A stretch of 64,000 nt of DNA from Bagarius yarrelli (GCA_005784505.1 VCAZ01000190.1:160001-224000), one strand, 5' to 3'. Positions 1 through 12,440 are shown, counted from the stretch's first letter. A program made the numbers and translations. Notes: generated by a model not told the origin, from the letters alone.

Positions 1-115
1 TGTAAAAGGAATAACACATATCATGGTGGTAATATCGTGTGTATGTGTTAAGTTTGTGTGTGTGTGTTTTTTAACCTATGTGTCGGTCGGTCTCTCTTTG
101 ACTTTTGCTCCTCAG

Positions 116-215
116 TGCGGTGGATCTGATCCGACTGGGTGGAGGACGTCTCCGCTTTCTCGTTGCTAAATCAGATCCTAAAGTGTCGGAGAAGATCAGT
201 TCCTCGTCCTGCTGA
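116..215 (+). CDS. Candidate 3'-terminal coding exon of a PDZ-domain protein (partial)
   Basis: A pyrimidine-rich stretch ending in CTCCTCAG at 108-115 makes a good splice acceptor. After one base of a split codon the frame reads 32 residues to a TGA at 213-215. The start, AVDLIRLGGGRL, followed by RFLVAKSD, resembles the last helix and final strand of a PDZ domain (the pattern is AV.LIR..G..L.FLV). A short serine-rich tail ending in cysteine follows. PDZ domains bind C-terminal peptides in membrane scaffolds and signalling complexes. Only this fragment is inside the window, so upstream exons cannot be checked. I could not assign it to a specific PDZ protein. A chance open frame remains possible because only 32 codons are visible. 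Confidence 0.35.
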
Positions 216-420
216 TAGAGAAAATGAAAGAGGTTCCAGGTTCGAATGCACGTTCTAAAACCTCCTCATGGTGCTGAGGATAAAGAGAAACAGCACATCA
301 ATCAGAACCCTGTCCTCGTCTCACATCACAGCCCCGTCATCACCCGGGACAATTTAACAACAACCAGACCATAAAACACGAGACTTCCTGTTTACAAACA
401 TCTCACAAAACAATAAGTTC
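216..420. other. Non-coding sequence, possible 3' UTR of the preceding exon
   Basis: No open frame of note. If the exon ending at 215 is real, this would be the start of its 3' UTR. No AATAAA lies near; the first clear one downstream is at about 1634. Positions 362-420 are a segment that recurs at about 2225-2285. Confidence 0.25.
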
Positions 421-430
421 CTTTCCTTCT
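362..430 (+). repeat. Local duplicated segment, copy 1
   Basis: A stretch of about 65 bases beginning AACCAGACCATAAAACAC recurs at 2225-2290 with only a few mismatches. Both copies run straight into a TTCTC-type pyrimidine tract. The second copy lies inside a SINE. Confidence 0.75.
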
Positions 431-531
431 CTTCTCTTCTCTTCTCTTCTCTTCTCTTCTCTTCTCTCTCCCTTTCTCTTCTCTTCTCTTCTCTTCTCTT
501 CTCTTCTCTTCTCTTCTCTTTTTCTCTCTTC
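421..531 (+). repeat. (TTCTC)n pentanucleotide microsatellite
   Basis: Near-perfect TTCTC repeats run from about 429 to 528, interrupted once near 466-477. Confidence 0.95.
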
Positions 532-1095
532 TTTTGTTTTCTCTTTTTTTTTTCTTTTCAGTTTCCCTGTTTTTCTCTTTTTTTTCTTCGCATCTCTTCT
601 TTTTTTTCTGTTTAATCTCTTTTCTTCTGTTTTTCTCTTCTTCTTTCTTTCTTCTTTTTTTCTGTCTTTCTTTTCTTTATTCTTCTTTTCTCTTCTCTTT
701 CCCTGTTTTCTCTTCTCTCTTTTTCTCATTCTCTTCTCTCCATTTTCTTTCTCTTTTTCTCTTCCATCTCTTCTTTCTCTTTTTTTCTCTTCTTATCTCT
801 TTCCTTTTTCTTTTCTCCCTTCTCCTTTTTCTCTTCCTCTTTTCCCTCTTCCCTGATTTATTTTCCGGCTTTTCTTCTATCTTTTTTTGTTTCTTCTTTT
901 CCTTCGCTTTTAATTCGCCCCCTCTTTCTCTTTCTTTCCCTGTTTTCATTTTTCTCTCTCCTTCCCTCTTCTTTTCTTTCTTCTTTCTCTTGTACTCTTC
1001 TTTTCCTCTTTTTCTTTTTCCTTTTCCCTCTTTATTTCTTTTTTATTCTCTATCTCTGCGCTTTTTTTACTCCTTTTTCGTTTCTTCTTCTTGCT
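532..1095 (+). repeat. Degenerate polypyrimidine tract
   Basis: About 560 bases almost entirely of C and T on the plus strand, made of TTTTCTCTTC-like words. It looks like a decayed extension of the adjacent TTCTC array. Open frames here (Phe/Ser/Leu-rich or Lys/Glu/Arg-rich) are composition artefacts. Such mirror-symmetric purine/pyrimidine DNA could form triplex structures. Confidence 0.9.
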
Positions 1096-2182
1096 GATTT
1101 AGTTCTATTCCTTTCTTTTTCTATGTTAGTGAGGTGATTTTTGTCCGATGATTCTGTTTCTCCTGCAGTCTAAAGCTCATCTCAGGGGGTTGTGTGATCA
1201 GTGCCACAGCGGCCTCGGGAGTTTTGCTGATGTTTGGTTGATTTATGAGCACTGAATTTACGCCTGTCTCACTGTACTCAGACGGAGTAACCGCTGCTCA
1301 GATACCTGATCTGTGTTTTACATTCACTCACATCACGCTTACGAAATGACTTCGACACCAAACATGTGTAATAGACAAACATGCAAAATACAGATAACAC
1401 AAATGCTGGTATTATTTGGTATTAAGGTTTTGTTTGAATGATTGGGGAATAACAATGCACAATTTTTTAAATTATGCAATAATTATGAAAAACGTTCATT
1501 TTCCCACTTCATCTGTGTTTATTATCAGAACTAATTAATTGCATAAAGGCTTTTCTGATCTTAACTGGACTGGAAGATTTATAAATATGCATTAAAATAT
1601 AGGACAAATGTCAAAAACACGACTTTTGCTTTTTAATAAACACTGGATAAGTGAATTAGTGTTTCACCGGTAGATGGCGCTGCAGGTCCAAAAAGTACTC
1701 CGAGATACAGAATACAGAAAGAACTTAATAAATCTTAAAACATTTCAAATCAAACAATTCATTAAAATAGTCAACTTAATTTTTTTATTTTAAACGTTTT
1801 TAAAGCAAAATACTCGTCAGTTTATATATTTTTTTCCCCACGAAATAAAAGTTGGTTCGTTCATATCTGTTTTTGCCTCCATTATGAGATGTTTTTATTG
1901 TTTGTACTGGTTTGATTTTATGTTTTTCAGCCTTTAATGAATGTTTTAATGTTTATTTCGCCGCAGAAGGAAAGAAAAGACTGATAAATACAGGAAATGG
2001 TGAGAGAACAGGAAGTCAGGAGTTTTACAGACACACAGGAGGAGATGCAGGTATGTGCTTTTAGGATCGATTAGGAAGGGCCTTTCCTGCATCTTCAGAT
2101 GTTTGTTAATGTTTCTCAGCTCTCCGGAACTTATGATAGATAAAAGTCAGTCTTTATTAAACTGTGGTGCCACCAGAAAAGG
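1096..2182. other. Unique AT-rich spacer
   Basis: No convincing gene. There is one CTCF-like motif at 1667-1680. A stretch at about 1967-2050 is bounded by CGCAG and GCAG/GTATG splice-like ends, but it is purine-rich and has no recognisable product. Confidence 0.5.
1667..1680 (+). promoter_or_regulatory. CTCF-like motif
   Basis: CCGGTAGATGGCGC matches the CTCF core (CCASYAGRKGGCRS) at all but one position. Sequence match only; occupancy is unknown. Confidence 0.3.
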
Positions 2183-2183
2183 T

Positions 2184-2550
2184 TCAATAGTGGTGGCTTA
2201 GTGGTCAAGATGTTGGACTGATATAACCAGACCATAAAACACCAGACTTCCTGTTTACAAACATCTCAAAAAACAATACGTTCTCTTCTCCTTCCATCTT
2301 TTCTCTTTTTTTTTTTTCCTTTTTTCTTCTCTTTTCTCTTCGCTTCTCTTCTCTTATTTTCAATAGTGGTGGCTTAGTGGTCAAGATGTTGGACTAATAC
2401 CAGAAAGGCCGGGGTTCTTTTTCCAGCACCACCAAGCCACCACTGATGGGCCCCTGAGCAAGGCCCCTAACCCCCAAATGCTCAAACGTATAAAAGAGAT
2501 AAATGTAAGTCACTCTGGATAAGAACGACTGCCAAATGCTGTGAATGTAA
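2184..2550 (+). mobile_element. tRNA-derived SINE (type A) split by an inserted local copy
   Basis: The SINE body (about 2363-2550) has the features of a tRNA-derived teleost SINE: a head reading GTGGCTTAGTGGTCAAG, a central CACCAAGCCACCACTG, GGGCCCCTGAGCAAGGC, and the tail ATAAATGTAAGTCACTCTGG. Its first 36 bases occur twice, at 2184-2219 and 2360-2395. Between the two copies lies a copy of the segment from 362 plus a TTCTC tract. The promoter B box is degraded, so this copy is probably inactive. Confidence 0.85.
2225..2359 (+). repeat. Local duplicated segment, copy 2, with pyrimidine tract
   Basis: The first 60-65 bases match 362-430; the rest is a TTCTC/T-rich pyrimidine tract. The segment is flanked by a 36-bp direct repeat of the SINE head. 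Confidence 0.75.
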
Positions 2551-3176
2551 TAGTGTACGTGAGGAGGCTACAGCAAAGATATTCTGAATTTACATCATGC
2601 TTTTAAATTATTATTACCCCCCCTGCAAAATCACACTAGGGGCCACAGAAGTTTTAATGGCTACCGCTTGTTGGCGCCCGTGTGAACATCTATAGAACTG
2701 TAATTAGGGTGGCCCGTGGAATAGGCGACACAGGTAGTTTCCCAGGGTCAAATGACTTGGGGGCGCCGCACGAGGGGTTTTTTTTGTCGAAAGTGCGCCC
2801 ACTTATGACTATCGTGCGCTCCTACACCGATATATTAAGCAAAAATATTTTTGGCTTTCAACAAAATTTTAGTACTGATTTTCAACTAGAACAAAATAAA
2901 ATTGATCCTGGTGTTTGTCAATGTCATGTTGGACTAATTTAAAGATGCACATCTGCATTAGGACGTCACCATAACACATTTATTATGCATGCATATGCAA
3001 TTACCATATATATTAGTTATTATATTAAAAATCTGCATTTTCTGGATCAATCTGGCATCCATGACATTTTCCCCAAAGCACCGAACATGAGCCGTCCCCC
3101 TGATGAACTCGTTTCTAATCCTGTCCAACCTCGTCACTCACTCCCAAAGAAAACCTCAACATCTTCAGCTCTGCCA
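2551..3176. other. Spacer, possibly an old interspersed repeat
   Basis: The GC-richer part (about 2630-2830, containing GGGGCGCCGCACGAGGGG) reads like an interspersed repeat seen in fish genomes, but I cannot name the family. Short open frames at 2682-2942 and 2985-3221 show no domain. Confidence 0.3.
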
Positions 3177-3177
3177 A

Positions 3178-6100
3178 CTGTCTCATCCTCAGCCCAACTG
3201 TCTCTAAACCATACATCATAGCTGTCCTCAAACTGTCTACTGTCTCTAAACTATCCCTCACCACATCATAGCTGCTGGTCTCACCACTGTCTCTAAATCA
3301 TACTTATAGCTGGTGTCATCACTATCTCTAAACTAACTCATAGCTTCACACTGTCTCTACTAAGCTGTCTCACCACTGTCTCTAAACCATACATCAAGCT
3401 GTCTCCGTCTCACCACTGTCTCTAACCATACATCATAGCTTCTCACTCTACCACTGTCCTCTCTAACTGTCTCTAAACCATACATCATAGCTGTCTCACC
3501 ACTGTCTCTAAACCATACATCATAGCTGTCTCATCTCACCACTGTCTCTAAACCAACAATCATAGCTGTTTTCTCACCACGGTCCTCTAAATCACAGATC
3601 ATGCTGTCTCATCACTATCTCTAAACTATACATCATAGCTGTCTCACCACTGTCTCTAAACCATACATCATAGCTGTCTCACCACTGTCTCTAAACCATA
3701 CATCATAGCTTGTCTCACCAACTGTCTCTAAACCATACATCATAGCTGGTCTCACCACTGTCTCTAAACCATATATCATAGCTGTCTCACCACTGTCTCT
3801 AAATCATACATCATAGCTGGTCTCATCACTGTCTCTAAAACTATACATCATAGCTGTCTCATCACTGTCTCTAAACCATATACATCATAGCTCTCTCACC
3901 ACTGTCTCTAAACCATACATCATAGCTGTCTCACCACCAACTGTCCTCTAACCATACATCATAGCTGGTCTCCCACCTGTCCTCTAAATCCATATATCAT
4001 AGCTGTCTCACCAATGTCTCTAAATCATACATCAATAGCTGGTCTCATCACTGTCCTCTAAACCATATATCATAGAGCTGTCCTCACCACTGTCTCTAAA
4101 CCATACATCATAGCTGTCTCACCACTGTACTCTAAACCATACATCATAGCTGTCTCACCACTGTCTCTAAATCCATACATCATAGCTTGTCTCAACTATC
4201 TATCACTGTCTCTAAAAAGTATACATGATAGCTGTCTCACACCACTCACTGTCTCTAAACCATACATCATAGCTGTCTCACCTCACTGTCTCAAACAATC
4301 ATAAATCATACATCATAGCTGTCTCACCACTGTCCTCTGTCTCTAAATCATACAATCATAGCTGTCTCATCCACTGTCTCCTAAACCATACATCATAGCT
4401 GTCTCACCACTGTCTCTAAACCATACATCATCAGCTGTCTCACCACTGTCTCTAAATCTAATCATACATCATAGCTGTCTCAATCACTCTATCATAGTGT
4501 CTCTAAACTGTCTCTAACCATACATCATAGCTGGTCTCATCCACTATCTCTAAACCGTATATCTAGCTGTCTCACCACCGTCTCATATAAGCTGAATCAT
4601 ACATCATAGCTGGTCCTCCTCACCGTCTCTCAAAGTATACATGATAGCTGTCTCACCACTGACTCTAAACATACATCATAGCTGTCTGACCACTGTCTCT
4701 AAACCATACATCATAGCTGTCTCACCACTGTCTCTTAACCATACATCATAGCTGGTCTCACCACTGTCTCTATCACCAATATATCATGCTGTCTCACCAC
4801 TGTCTCTAACCCCCTCTATCAAACATCATAGCTGGTCTCATCACTGTCTCTAAACCATACATCATAGCTGGTCTCACACACTGTCTCTAAACATACATCA
4901 TAGCTGTCTCACCATGTCTCTAAATATACATCATAGCTGTCTCTCATCACGTGTCTCTAAACTATCTCATAGCTGGTCTCATCACTGTCTCTAAACTATA
5001 CATCATACTTCTCTCCTCACCATCTCTCTAAACCATACATCATAGCTGTCTCACCACTGTCTCTAAACCATACATCATAGCTGTCTCACAACACTACTGT
5101 CTCTTAACCATACATCATAGCTGTCTCACCACTGTCTCTATCCTCTAATCACTGTCTCAATCAACATCATAGCTGGTCTCATCACTGTCTCTAAAAACCA
5201 GTATCATCATAGCTGGTCTCACTACTGTCTCTAAACCATACATCATAGCTGTCTCACCCACTGTCCCTAAACCCTATACATCATAGCTGTCTCACCACTG
5301 TCTCTAAATCATACATCATAGCTGGTCTCATCACTGTCCTCTAAAGTTTTCATAACAGAGCTGTCTCACCACTGTCTCTAAACCATACATAGCTGTCCTT
5401 CACCACTAGCTGTCTCACCACTGTCTCTAAATCATACATCATACTGTCTCATCACTGTCTCTAAACATCATCATGCTGGTCACTCACATCTAATCATCTG
5501 GTCTCATCACATCTCTAAACTATACATCATAGCTGTCTAACCACTGAACCATACATCATAGCTGTCTCACCACTAAACCATCATCTATAACTGTCTCAAA
5601 CCTATAGCTGGCTCACCACTGTCTCTAATCATACATCATAGCTGTTCTCATCACTGTCCTCTAAACCATACATCATAGCTGGTCTCACCACTATCTCTAA
5701 AAAACCATATCTCATAGCTTCTCACCAACCCGTCTCTGAACCATACATCATAGCTGGTCTCCTCACCGTCTCTAAAGTATACATGATAGCTGTCTCACCA
5801 CTGTCCTCTAAACCATACATCATAGCTGTCTGACCACCTGTCTCACGACACATACTCTCACCACTGTCATACATCATAGCTGCTCTCACCACTGTCACTG
5901 TCTCTAAACATAGCTGTCTAGCTGTCTCACCACTGTCTCTAAACGTCAAACATCAGCTGGTCCTATCACTGTCTCTAAGCATACATCATAGCTGTCTCAC
6001 TACTGTCTCTAAACCATACATCATAGCTTGGTCTCACCACTGTCTCTAAACCACCCCTAATCATAGCTCTGTCTCACCACTGTCTCCTAAACCATACATC

Positions 6101-9100
6101 ATAGCTGTCCCCCTCAACAACCTCACCACTGTCTCTAAACCATACATCATAGCTAGCTGTCTATCATCTCACCACTGTCTCTAAACCATACATCATAGCT
6201 GTGGTCTCACCACTGTCTCTAAACCATACATCATCATAGCTGTTCACACTGTCTCTTAATCACACACATCATAGCTGGTCTCATCACTACTGTCTCTCTC
6301 TAACCATCATCATAGCTGTCTCACCACTGTCTCTGTCTCTAAACCATACTCATAGCTGTCTCACCTCACCACTGTCTCTAACCATACATCATAGCTGTCT
6401 CACCACTGTCCTCTAAATCCATACATCAATAGCTGTCCCACCACTGGTCTCTAACCATACACATCATAGCTTGTCCTCAACCACTGTCTCTCAAATCATC
6501 ATATCTATAGCTGGTCTCACCACTGTCTCTAAATACCATACATCATAGCTGTCTCACCACTGTCTCTAAACTATACATCATAGCTGGTCTCTCATCCACT
6601 GTCTCTAAACCATACATCATAGCTGTCTCACCACTGTCTCTAAACCATACATAGCCTCAGCTGTCTCTATCACCACTGTCCTCTAAACATCATAACATCA
6701 TAGCTGTCTCACCACTGTCTCTAAATCATACATCATAGCTGGTCTCACCACTGTCTCTAAACCATACATCATAAGCTGTCTCACCAATCTGTCTCTGTCT
6801 AAATCCATAATCATAGCTGTCCTCAAGCTGTCTCAAACCCATCTGTGTCACCATCTAAACCATACATCATAGCTGTCTCACACCACTGTCTCTAAATCCA
6901 TACATCATAGCTGGTCTATCATCACTGCTCTCTAAGTCTCTAACCTACATCAATACGTAGCTGTCTCACCACTGTCTCTAAACCATACATCATAGCTGGT
7001 CTCACCACTGTCTCTAAATATACATCTAGCTGTCTCACCACTGTCCTCTAAATCATCATGCGGTCCATAGACTGGTCTCATCACACTGTCTCTAAAGTAT
7101 ACATCATAGCTGTCTCATCACACTGTCTCTAAACCATACATCATAGCTGTCCTCACCACTGGTCTCTAAACCATACATCATAGCTGTCTCCTCATCATAC
7201 TGTCTCTCTCCTAAACCATACTCATAGCTGTCTCACCACACAGTGCTGTCTCTAAACCATACATCATAGCTGTCTCACCACTGTCTCTAACTAAATCATA
7301 TAGTCATCAGCTGTCTCACCACTGTCTCTGTCTCTAAACATACTGTCTCATCATAGCTGGTCTCATCACCATGTCTCTAAACCATACATCATAGCTGGTC
7401 TCCACTCTCTAAACAATACACATGCTCCTCACCTGTCTCTACCACCATCTAAACCATACATCATAGCTGGTCTCACCACTGTCTCTAAACCATACATCAT
7501 AGCTGTCTCACCACTGTCTCTTAGGTCTAAACCATACATCATAGCTGTCTCACACCCACTGTCTCTAAACCATACATCATAGCTGTCTCACCACTGTCTC
7601 TAAACCATACACATCCATAGCTGGTCTCACCACTGTCTCTAAATCATACACATCATAGCTGTCTCACCACTGTCTCTAAAACCATACATCATAGCTGTCT
7701 CACCACTGTCTCTAAATCATACATCATAGCATCATAGCTGTCTCACCACTGTCTCTAAACCATACATCATAGCTGCGTCTCACCAACTGTCTCTAAACCA
7801 TACATCATAGCTGTCTCATACATCATAGCTGTCTCCACCACTGTCTCTAAACCATACATCATAGCTGTCTCTCACCACTGTCTCACCATAAACCATACAT
7901 CATAGCTGTCTCAACCACTGTCTCTAAACCATACATCATCATCAGCTGTCTCTCACAAAACATACCACTGTCCTCTAAACCATACTCATAGCTGTCTCAC
8001 CACTGTCTCTAACCATAAACTGTCATACATCATAGCTGTCTCACCACGTCTCTAAACCATACATCATAGCTGGTCTCATCACTGTCTCTAAACCATACAT
8101 CATAGCTGGTCTCACCACTGTCTCTAAACCATACACATCATAGCTGTTCTCTAAACATATTCACTGTCTTCTAAACCATACATCATAGCTGTTCTCACCA
8201 CTGTCTCTAAAACCATACATCATAGCTGGTCTCAAACCACTGTCTCTAAACATACATACTGTCTAACATCATAGCTGGTTCTCACCACTGTCTCTAAACT
8301 ATACATCATAACACTGTCTAAACTAACCATCAAGCTGTCTCACCACTGTCTCTAAACCTATACATCATAGCTGTCTCACCACTGTCTCTCTCAAACCATA
8401 CATCATAGCTTCTCAGTCTCCACCACTGTCTCTAAATCATACATCATATATAAATGCTGTCTCACCACTGTCTTAAACTAAATCCTACACCATACATCAT
8501 AGCTGTCTCACCCACTGTCTCTAAATCCATACATCATAGCTGTCTCAACTCACCACTGTCTCTAAACCATACATCATAGCTGTCTCTAAAACAACCACTG
8601 TCTCACCACTGTCTCTAAACCAATACATCATAAACCATACATCATAGCTGTCTCACCACTGTCTCTCTAACCATACATGCTCAACTAGCTGTCTCACCAC
8701 TGTCTCCACTTCTAAATCCATACATCATAGCTGTCTCACCACTGTCTCTCTAAATCATACATCATAGCTGGTCTCACCACTGTCTCTAATCCATACATCA
8801 TAGCATGGTCTCACTCACTCTGTCTCTCTAAACCATACATCATGTCGCTCAGAGCTCTCTCACCACTGTCTCTAAACAACATACACATCATAGCTGTCTC
8901 TTCATTCTTCACTGTCTCTAAACCATACATCATAGCTGGTCTCACTGTCTCAACTGTCTCTAAAACCATACATCATAGCTGTCCTCACACACGTGTCTCT
9001 AACCATACATACATCTAGCTGTCTCACCACTGTCTCTAAATATACCATAACATCATAGCTGTCTCACCACTGTCTAGCTAAATCATACACCATAGCTGTC

Positions 9101-11552
9101 TCTCACCACTGTCTCTAACCATACATCATAGCTGGTCTCACACTGTCTCTAAACCATACATCATAGCTGTCTCAGATCACCACTGTCCTCTAAACCATAC
9201 ATCATAGCTGTCTCACCACTGTCTCTAAAATACATCAAGCCATACAATCATAGCTGTCTCACCACTGTCTCTAAACCATACATCATAGCTGGTCTCACCA
9301 CTGTCTCTAAATCATACATCATAGCTGTCTCACACGTCCTAAGCTCTGTCCAACCATCTCAACCACTGTCTCATAAACTATACATCATAGCTGTCTCACC
9401 ACTGTCTCTAAACCATACATCATAGCTGCTTAACCACTCATAGTCTTCCAACCACTGTCTCTAAACCATACATCATAGCTGTCTCACCACTGTCTCTTAA
9501 ACCATACCATCATAGCGTCTCACCACTGTCTCAAATCATACATCATAGCTGTCTCTACTGTCTCACCAATGCTCTACACTCATAGTGTCTCTCCACTGTC
9601 TCTAAATCATACATCATAGCTGGTCTCACACACTGTCTCAAAACCATACTCAATAGCTGTCTCTCTCACCACTGTCTCTAAACCATACACATCATAGGCT
9701 GTTCTCTTCACTGTCTCTAAAAAAAAAAAAAAAAACCATACATCATTCTGGTCTCATCACACTGTCTCAACCATACATCATAGCTGTCTCACCACTGTCT
9801 CTAAATAAAATGTACATACATCATAGCTGTCTTTAACATCCACTGTTCACCACTGTCTCTAAACCATACATCATAGCTGTCCCTCACCACTGACTCTAAA
9901 TCATACATCATAGCTGGTCTCATCACTGTCTCTAAACTATACATCATAGCTGTCTCAACCCTGTCTCTAAACCATACATGCTCACCACGTCAAATCATCT
10001 CATAGCTGCTGTCTCACCACTGTCTCTAAACCATACATCCTAGCTGTCTCTACCCTGTCTCTAAACTAAATACTGTTAGCAAACATAGATCTAGCTGGTC
10101 TCACCACTGTCTCTAAACCATACATCATAAAGCTGTCTCCACCACCGTCTCTGAATCTACATCATAGCTGTCTCATCACCGTCTCTAAGTTATACATGCT
10201 TCTCATAGCTGTCCACTCATCACACTGTCTCTAACCATACATCATAGCTGTCTCACCACTGTCCTCTAAACCATACATCATAGCTGTCTCACCACTGTCT
10301 CTAACCATACATCATAGCTGTCTCACCACTGTCTATAAACCATACATCATGCTGTCCTCACCGTCTCTAAATCATACATCATAGCTGGTCGCTCACTCAT
10401 GTCTCTAAAGCTAACATCATAGGCTGTCTCACCACTGTCCTCTACCTTCTAAGCCTCACCACTGTCTCTAAACCATACATCAAGCTGTCGCTCACCACTG
10501 CTCTAAACCATACATCATAGCTTGGCTCACCCACGTCTATAACCAACATCATAGCTGTCTCACCACACCACTGTCTCTAAACTATACTGTCAATAGTCTG
10601 CCATACATCATAGCTTCACCACTGTCTCTAAACCATCACATCATAGAGCTGTCTCACCACGGTCTCTAAACCCATAAAAAATACAAAAAAAAGATAGCTG
10701 TCTCCACTACTGTCTCTAAATCATAATCATAGCTTGTCATCACCACTGTCTCTAAACCATACATAAAGATACTGTCTCACCACTCATAGTCTCATAAACC
10801 AATATCAATCATGCTGTTCTCCACTGTCTCTAATCAAACATCATAGCTGGTCTCAATCACTGTCTCTAAACCATACATCATAGCTGTCTCACTACTGTTC
10901 CTAAACCATACATCATAGCTGTCTCACCCACTGTCTCTAAACCATACATCATAGCTGTCCTCATTACATAAACCATACATCATATCTGTCTCACCACTTC
11001 TATTATAATCATAGCTGGTCTCATCACTGTCTCTAAAGTATACATGATAGCTGTCTCACCACTGTCTCTAAACCATACATCATAGCTGTCTCACCACTGT
11101 CTCTAAACCATACATCATAGCTGTCTCACCACTGTCTGTAAACCATACATCATAGCTGTCTCACCACTGTCTCTAAACCATACATCATAGCTGGTCTCAC
11201 CACTGTCTCTAAACCATATATCATACCAGTCTCACCACCGTCTCTGAATCATACATCATAGCTGGTCTCATCACCGTCTCTAATGTATACATGATAGCTG
11301 TCTCACCACTGTCTCTAAACCATACATGATAGCTGTCTCACCACTGTCTCTAAACCATACATCATAGCTGGTGTCATCACTGTCTCTAAACTATACATCA
11401 TAGCTGTCTCAACTCAAACCACTGTCTCTAAACTAAACATCATAGCTGGTCTCACCACTGTCTCTAAACTAAACATCATAGCTGTCTCACCACTGTCCTA
11501 AACATCATAGTGTCTCCACACCATACATCATAGCTGTCTCACCACTGTCTTG
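3178..11552 (+). repeat. Large minisatellite, unit about 35 bp
   Basis: Around 8.4 kb consists of tandem copies of a unit of about 35 bp. It is built from CTGTCTCTAAACCATACATC followed by ATAGCTGTCTCACCA, or by a 36-bp form with GCTGGTCTCA. That gives roughly 240 copies. Variants include AATCATAC, AACTATAC, GTATACATGATAGC and CCGTCTCTGAA. Single-base gains and losses are frequent, and some units are shortened or scrambled. The unit is not a multiple of three and reading frames break quickly, so the MMY-rich frames on the minus strand are not coding. Confidence 0.97.
9719..9735 (+). repeat. Poly-A run inside the minisatellite
   Basis: Seventeen adenines replace the normal AAACC junction of one unit. 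A second A-rich scrambled unit lies at about 10670-10694. Either local slippage or an assembly/consensus error. Confidence 0.8.
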
Positions 11553-11577
11553 TGCACTTTCCCCTTAAATCTAGCTG

Positions 11578-11632
11578 ATATAATTTATATATATATATAA
11601 TATATATATTTATATATATATATAAATATATA
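11578..11632. repeat. (AT)n microsatellite with dyad symmetry
   Basis: Alternating TA with interrupting ATT/AAT steps, immediately downstream of the minisatellite. It could form hairpins or a cruciform. Confidence 0.85.
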
Positions 11633-11736
11633 TGATTAGTTATTAGTTTTATTTTAAACTTATTTATTGAGTTTGATTATTATACATTTATAAAATTAAC
11701 CATTTTGATTATAAAAATGAACACGAACCGTTTTGT

Positions 11737-11750
11737 CCACCAGGGGGCAG
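11737..11750 (+). promoter_or_regulatory. CTCF-like motif
   Basis: CCACCAGGGGGCAG closely matches the CTCF core consensus. It lies 185 bases beyond the end of the large minisatellite. Binding is not shown by sequence alone. Confidence 0.4.
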
Positions 11751-11759
11751 TCTTGCTAT

Positions 11760-12040
11760 AGAAATGCTCTGCATGAGCTGTGTATGGTGTTAAATTGATC
11801 TTTTTTTGCGCACTCAGCAAAGTCACTGCAACAGATCGAGTGATTTATTTGAGTGTTTCTTTACTATAAACAATAACTCAGAATATGGGCAGGATATGGA
11901 AAGTGTTAAGACCGACACACAATAAAAAGCTCTTCTTTAAGCCAGATTTAAAAACAAAAAACTAAGAATGAAATTTTGAGTTGTTTAAGTTGATTCTATT
12001 AAAGATATTTTCATAAAGCTCTCGAACACACAGGTGTGAG
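11760..12040. other. AT-rich spacer
   Basis: No gene, repeat or RNA recognised. Confidence 0.4.
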
Positions 12041-12049
12041 GTGAGAGTG

Positions 12050-12440
12050 CGCTCCTGGCAGCATGGCTACCGTGGCTACTGGCTGACAGGTGGAAGATTA
12101 ACTTTGTTAGGCGCGGAGTCGTCCGTGCGCAACAAATTAAATTAATGGAACAAATTTCCCCTCTAATTAAGATAAAAATTCGTGTCAGCTATAACCTTGC
12201 TAAGCGCTAATTATGTACAAATGATTTATCATCTGTTTCAGCCGGAATATTAATCTTCGCCTCTTCTCCTGGTGTTAAGAGATGAGGCTTGATTAACACT
12301 GACAGTTTTTGGTGGAGGGAAGAGCGCAGCGCACAGCCCGGCGGTAGAGGATTGTCTCCTTAGTTCAAGCCTCACTCAATTAGCAGCTAGCGCATGTGCA
12401 GGCAAGCAGAACCTTTCTGCAGTGACTAAATACCCCAGCT
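12050..12440. promoter_or_regulatory. Candidate conserved non-coding element
   Basis: A complex, non-repetitive block with several homeodomain-type sites (AATTAAATTAAT, CTAATTAAG, GCTAATTATG, TTGATTAAC, CAATTAGC) and no long open frame. Its texture differs sharply from the repeats around it. Enhancer identity is inference; conservation could not be tested. Confidence 0.35.

Noticed and set aside
534..1097. 187-codon plus-strand open frame
   Set aside because: Pure Phe/Ser/Leu from a polypyrimidine tract.
1967..2050. Possible exon between CGCAG and GCAG/GTATG
   Set aside because: Purine-rich, no recognisable peptide and no neighbouring exon.
5722..5949. Minus-strand frame with repeated MMY residues
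   Set aside because: A translation of the 35-bp minisatellite, whose unit is not a multiple of three.
3178..11552. CRISPR-like repeated array
   Set aside because: Units are directly adjacent with no unique spacers, and the DNA is vertebrate; it is a minisatellite.
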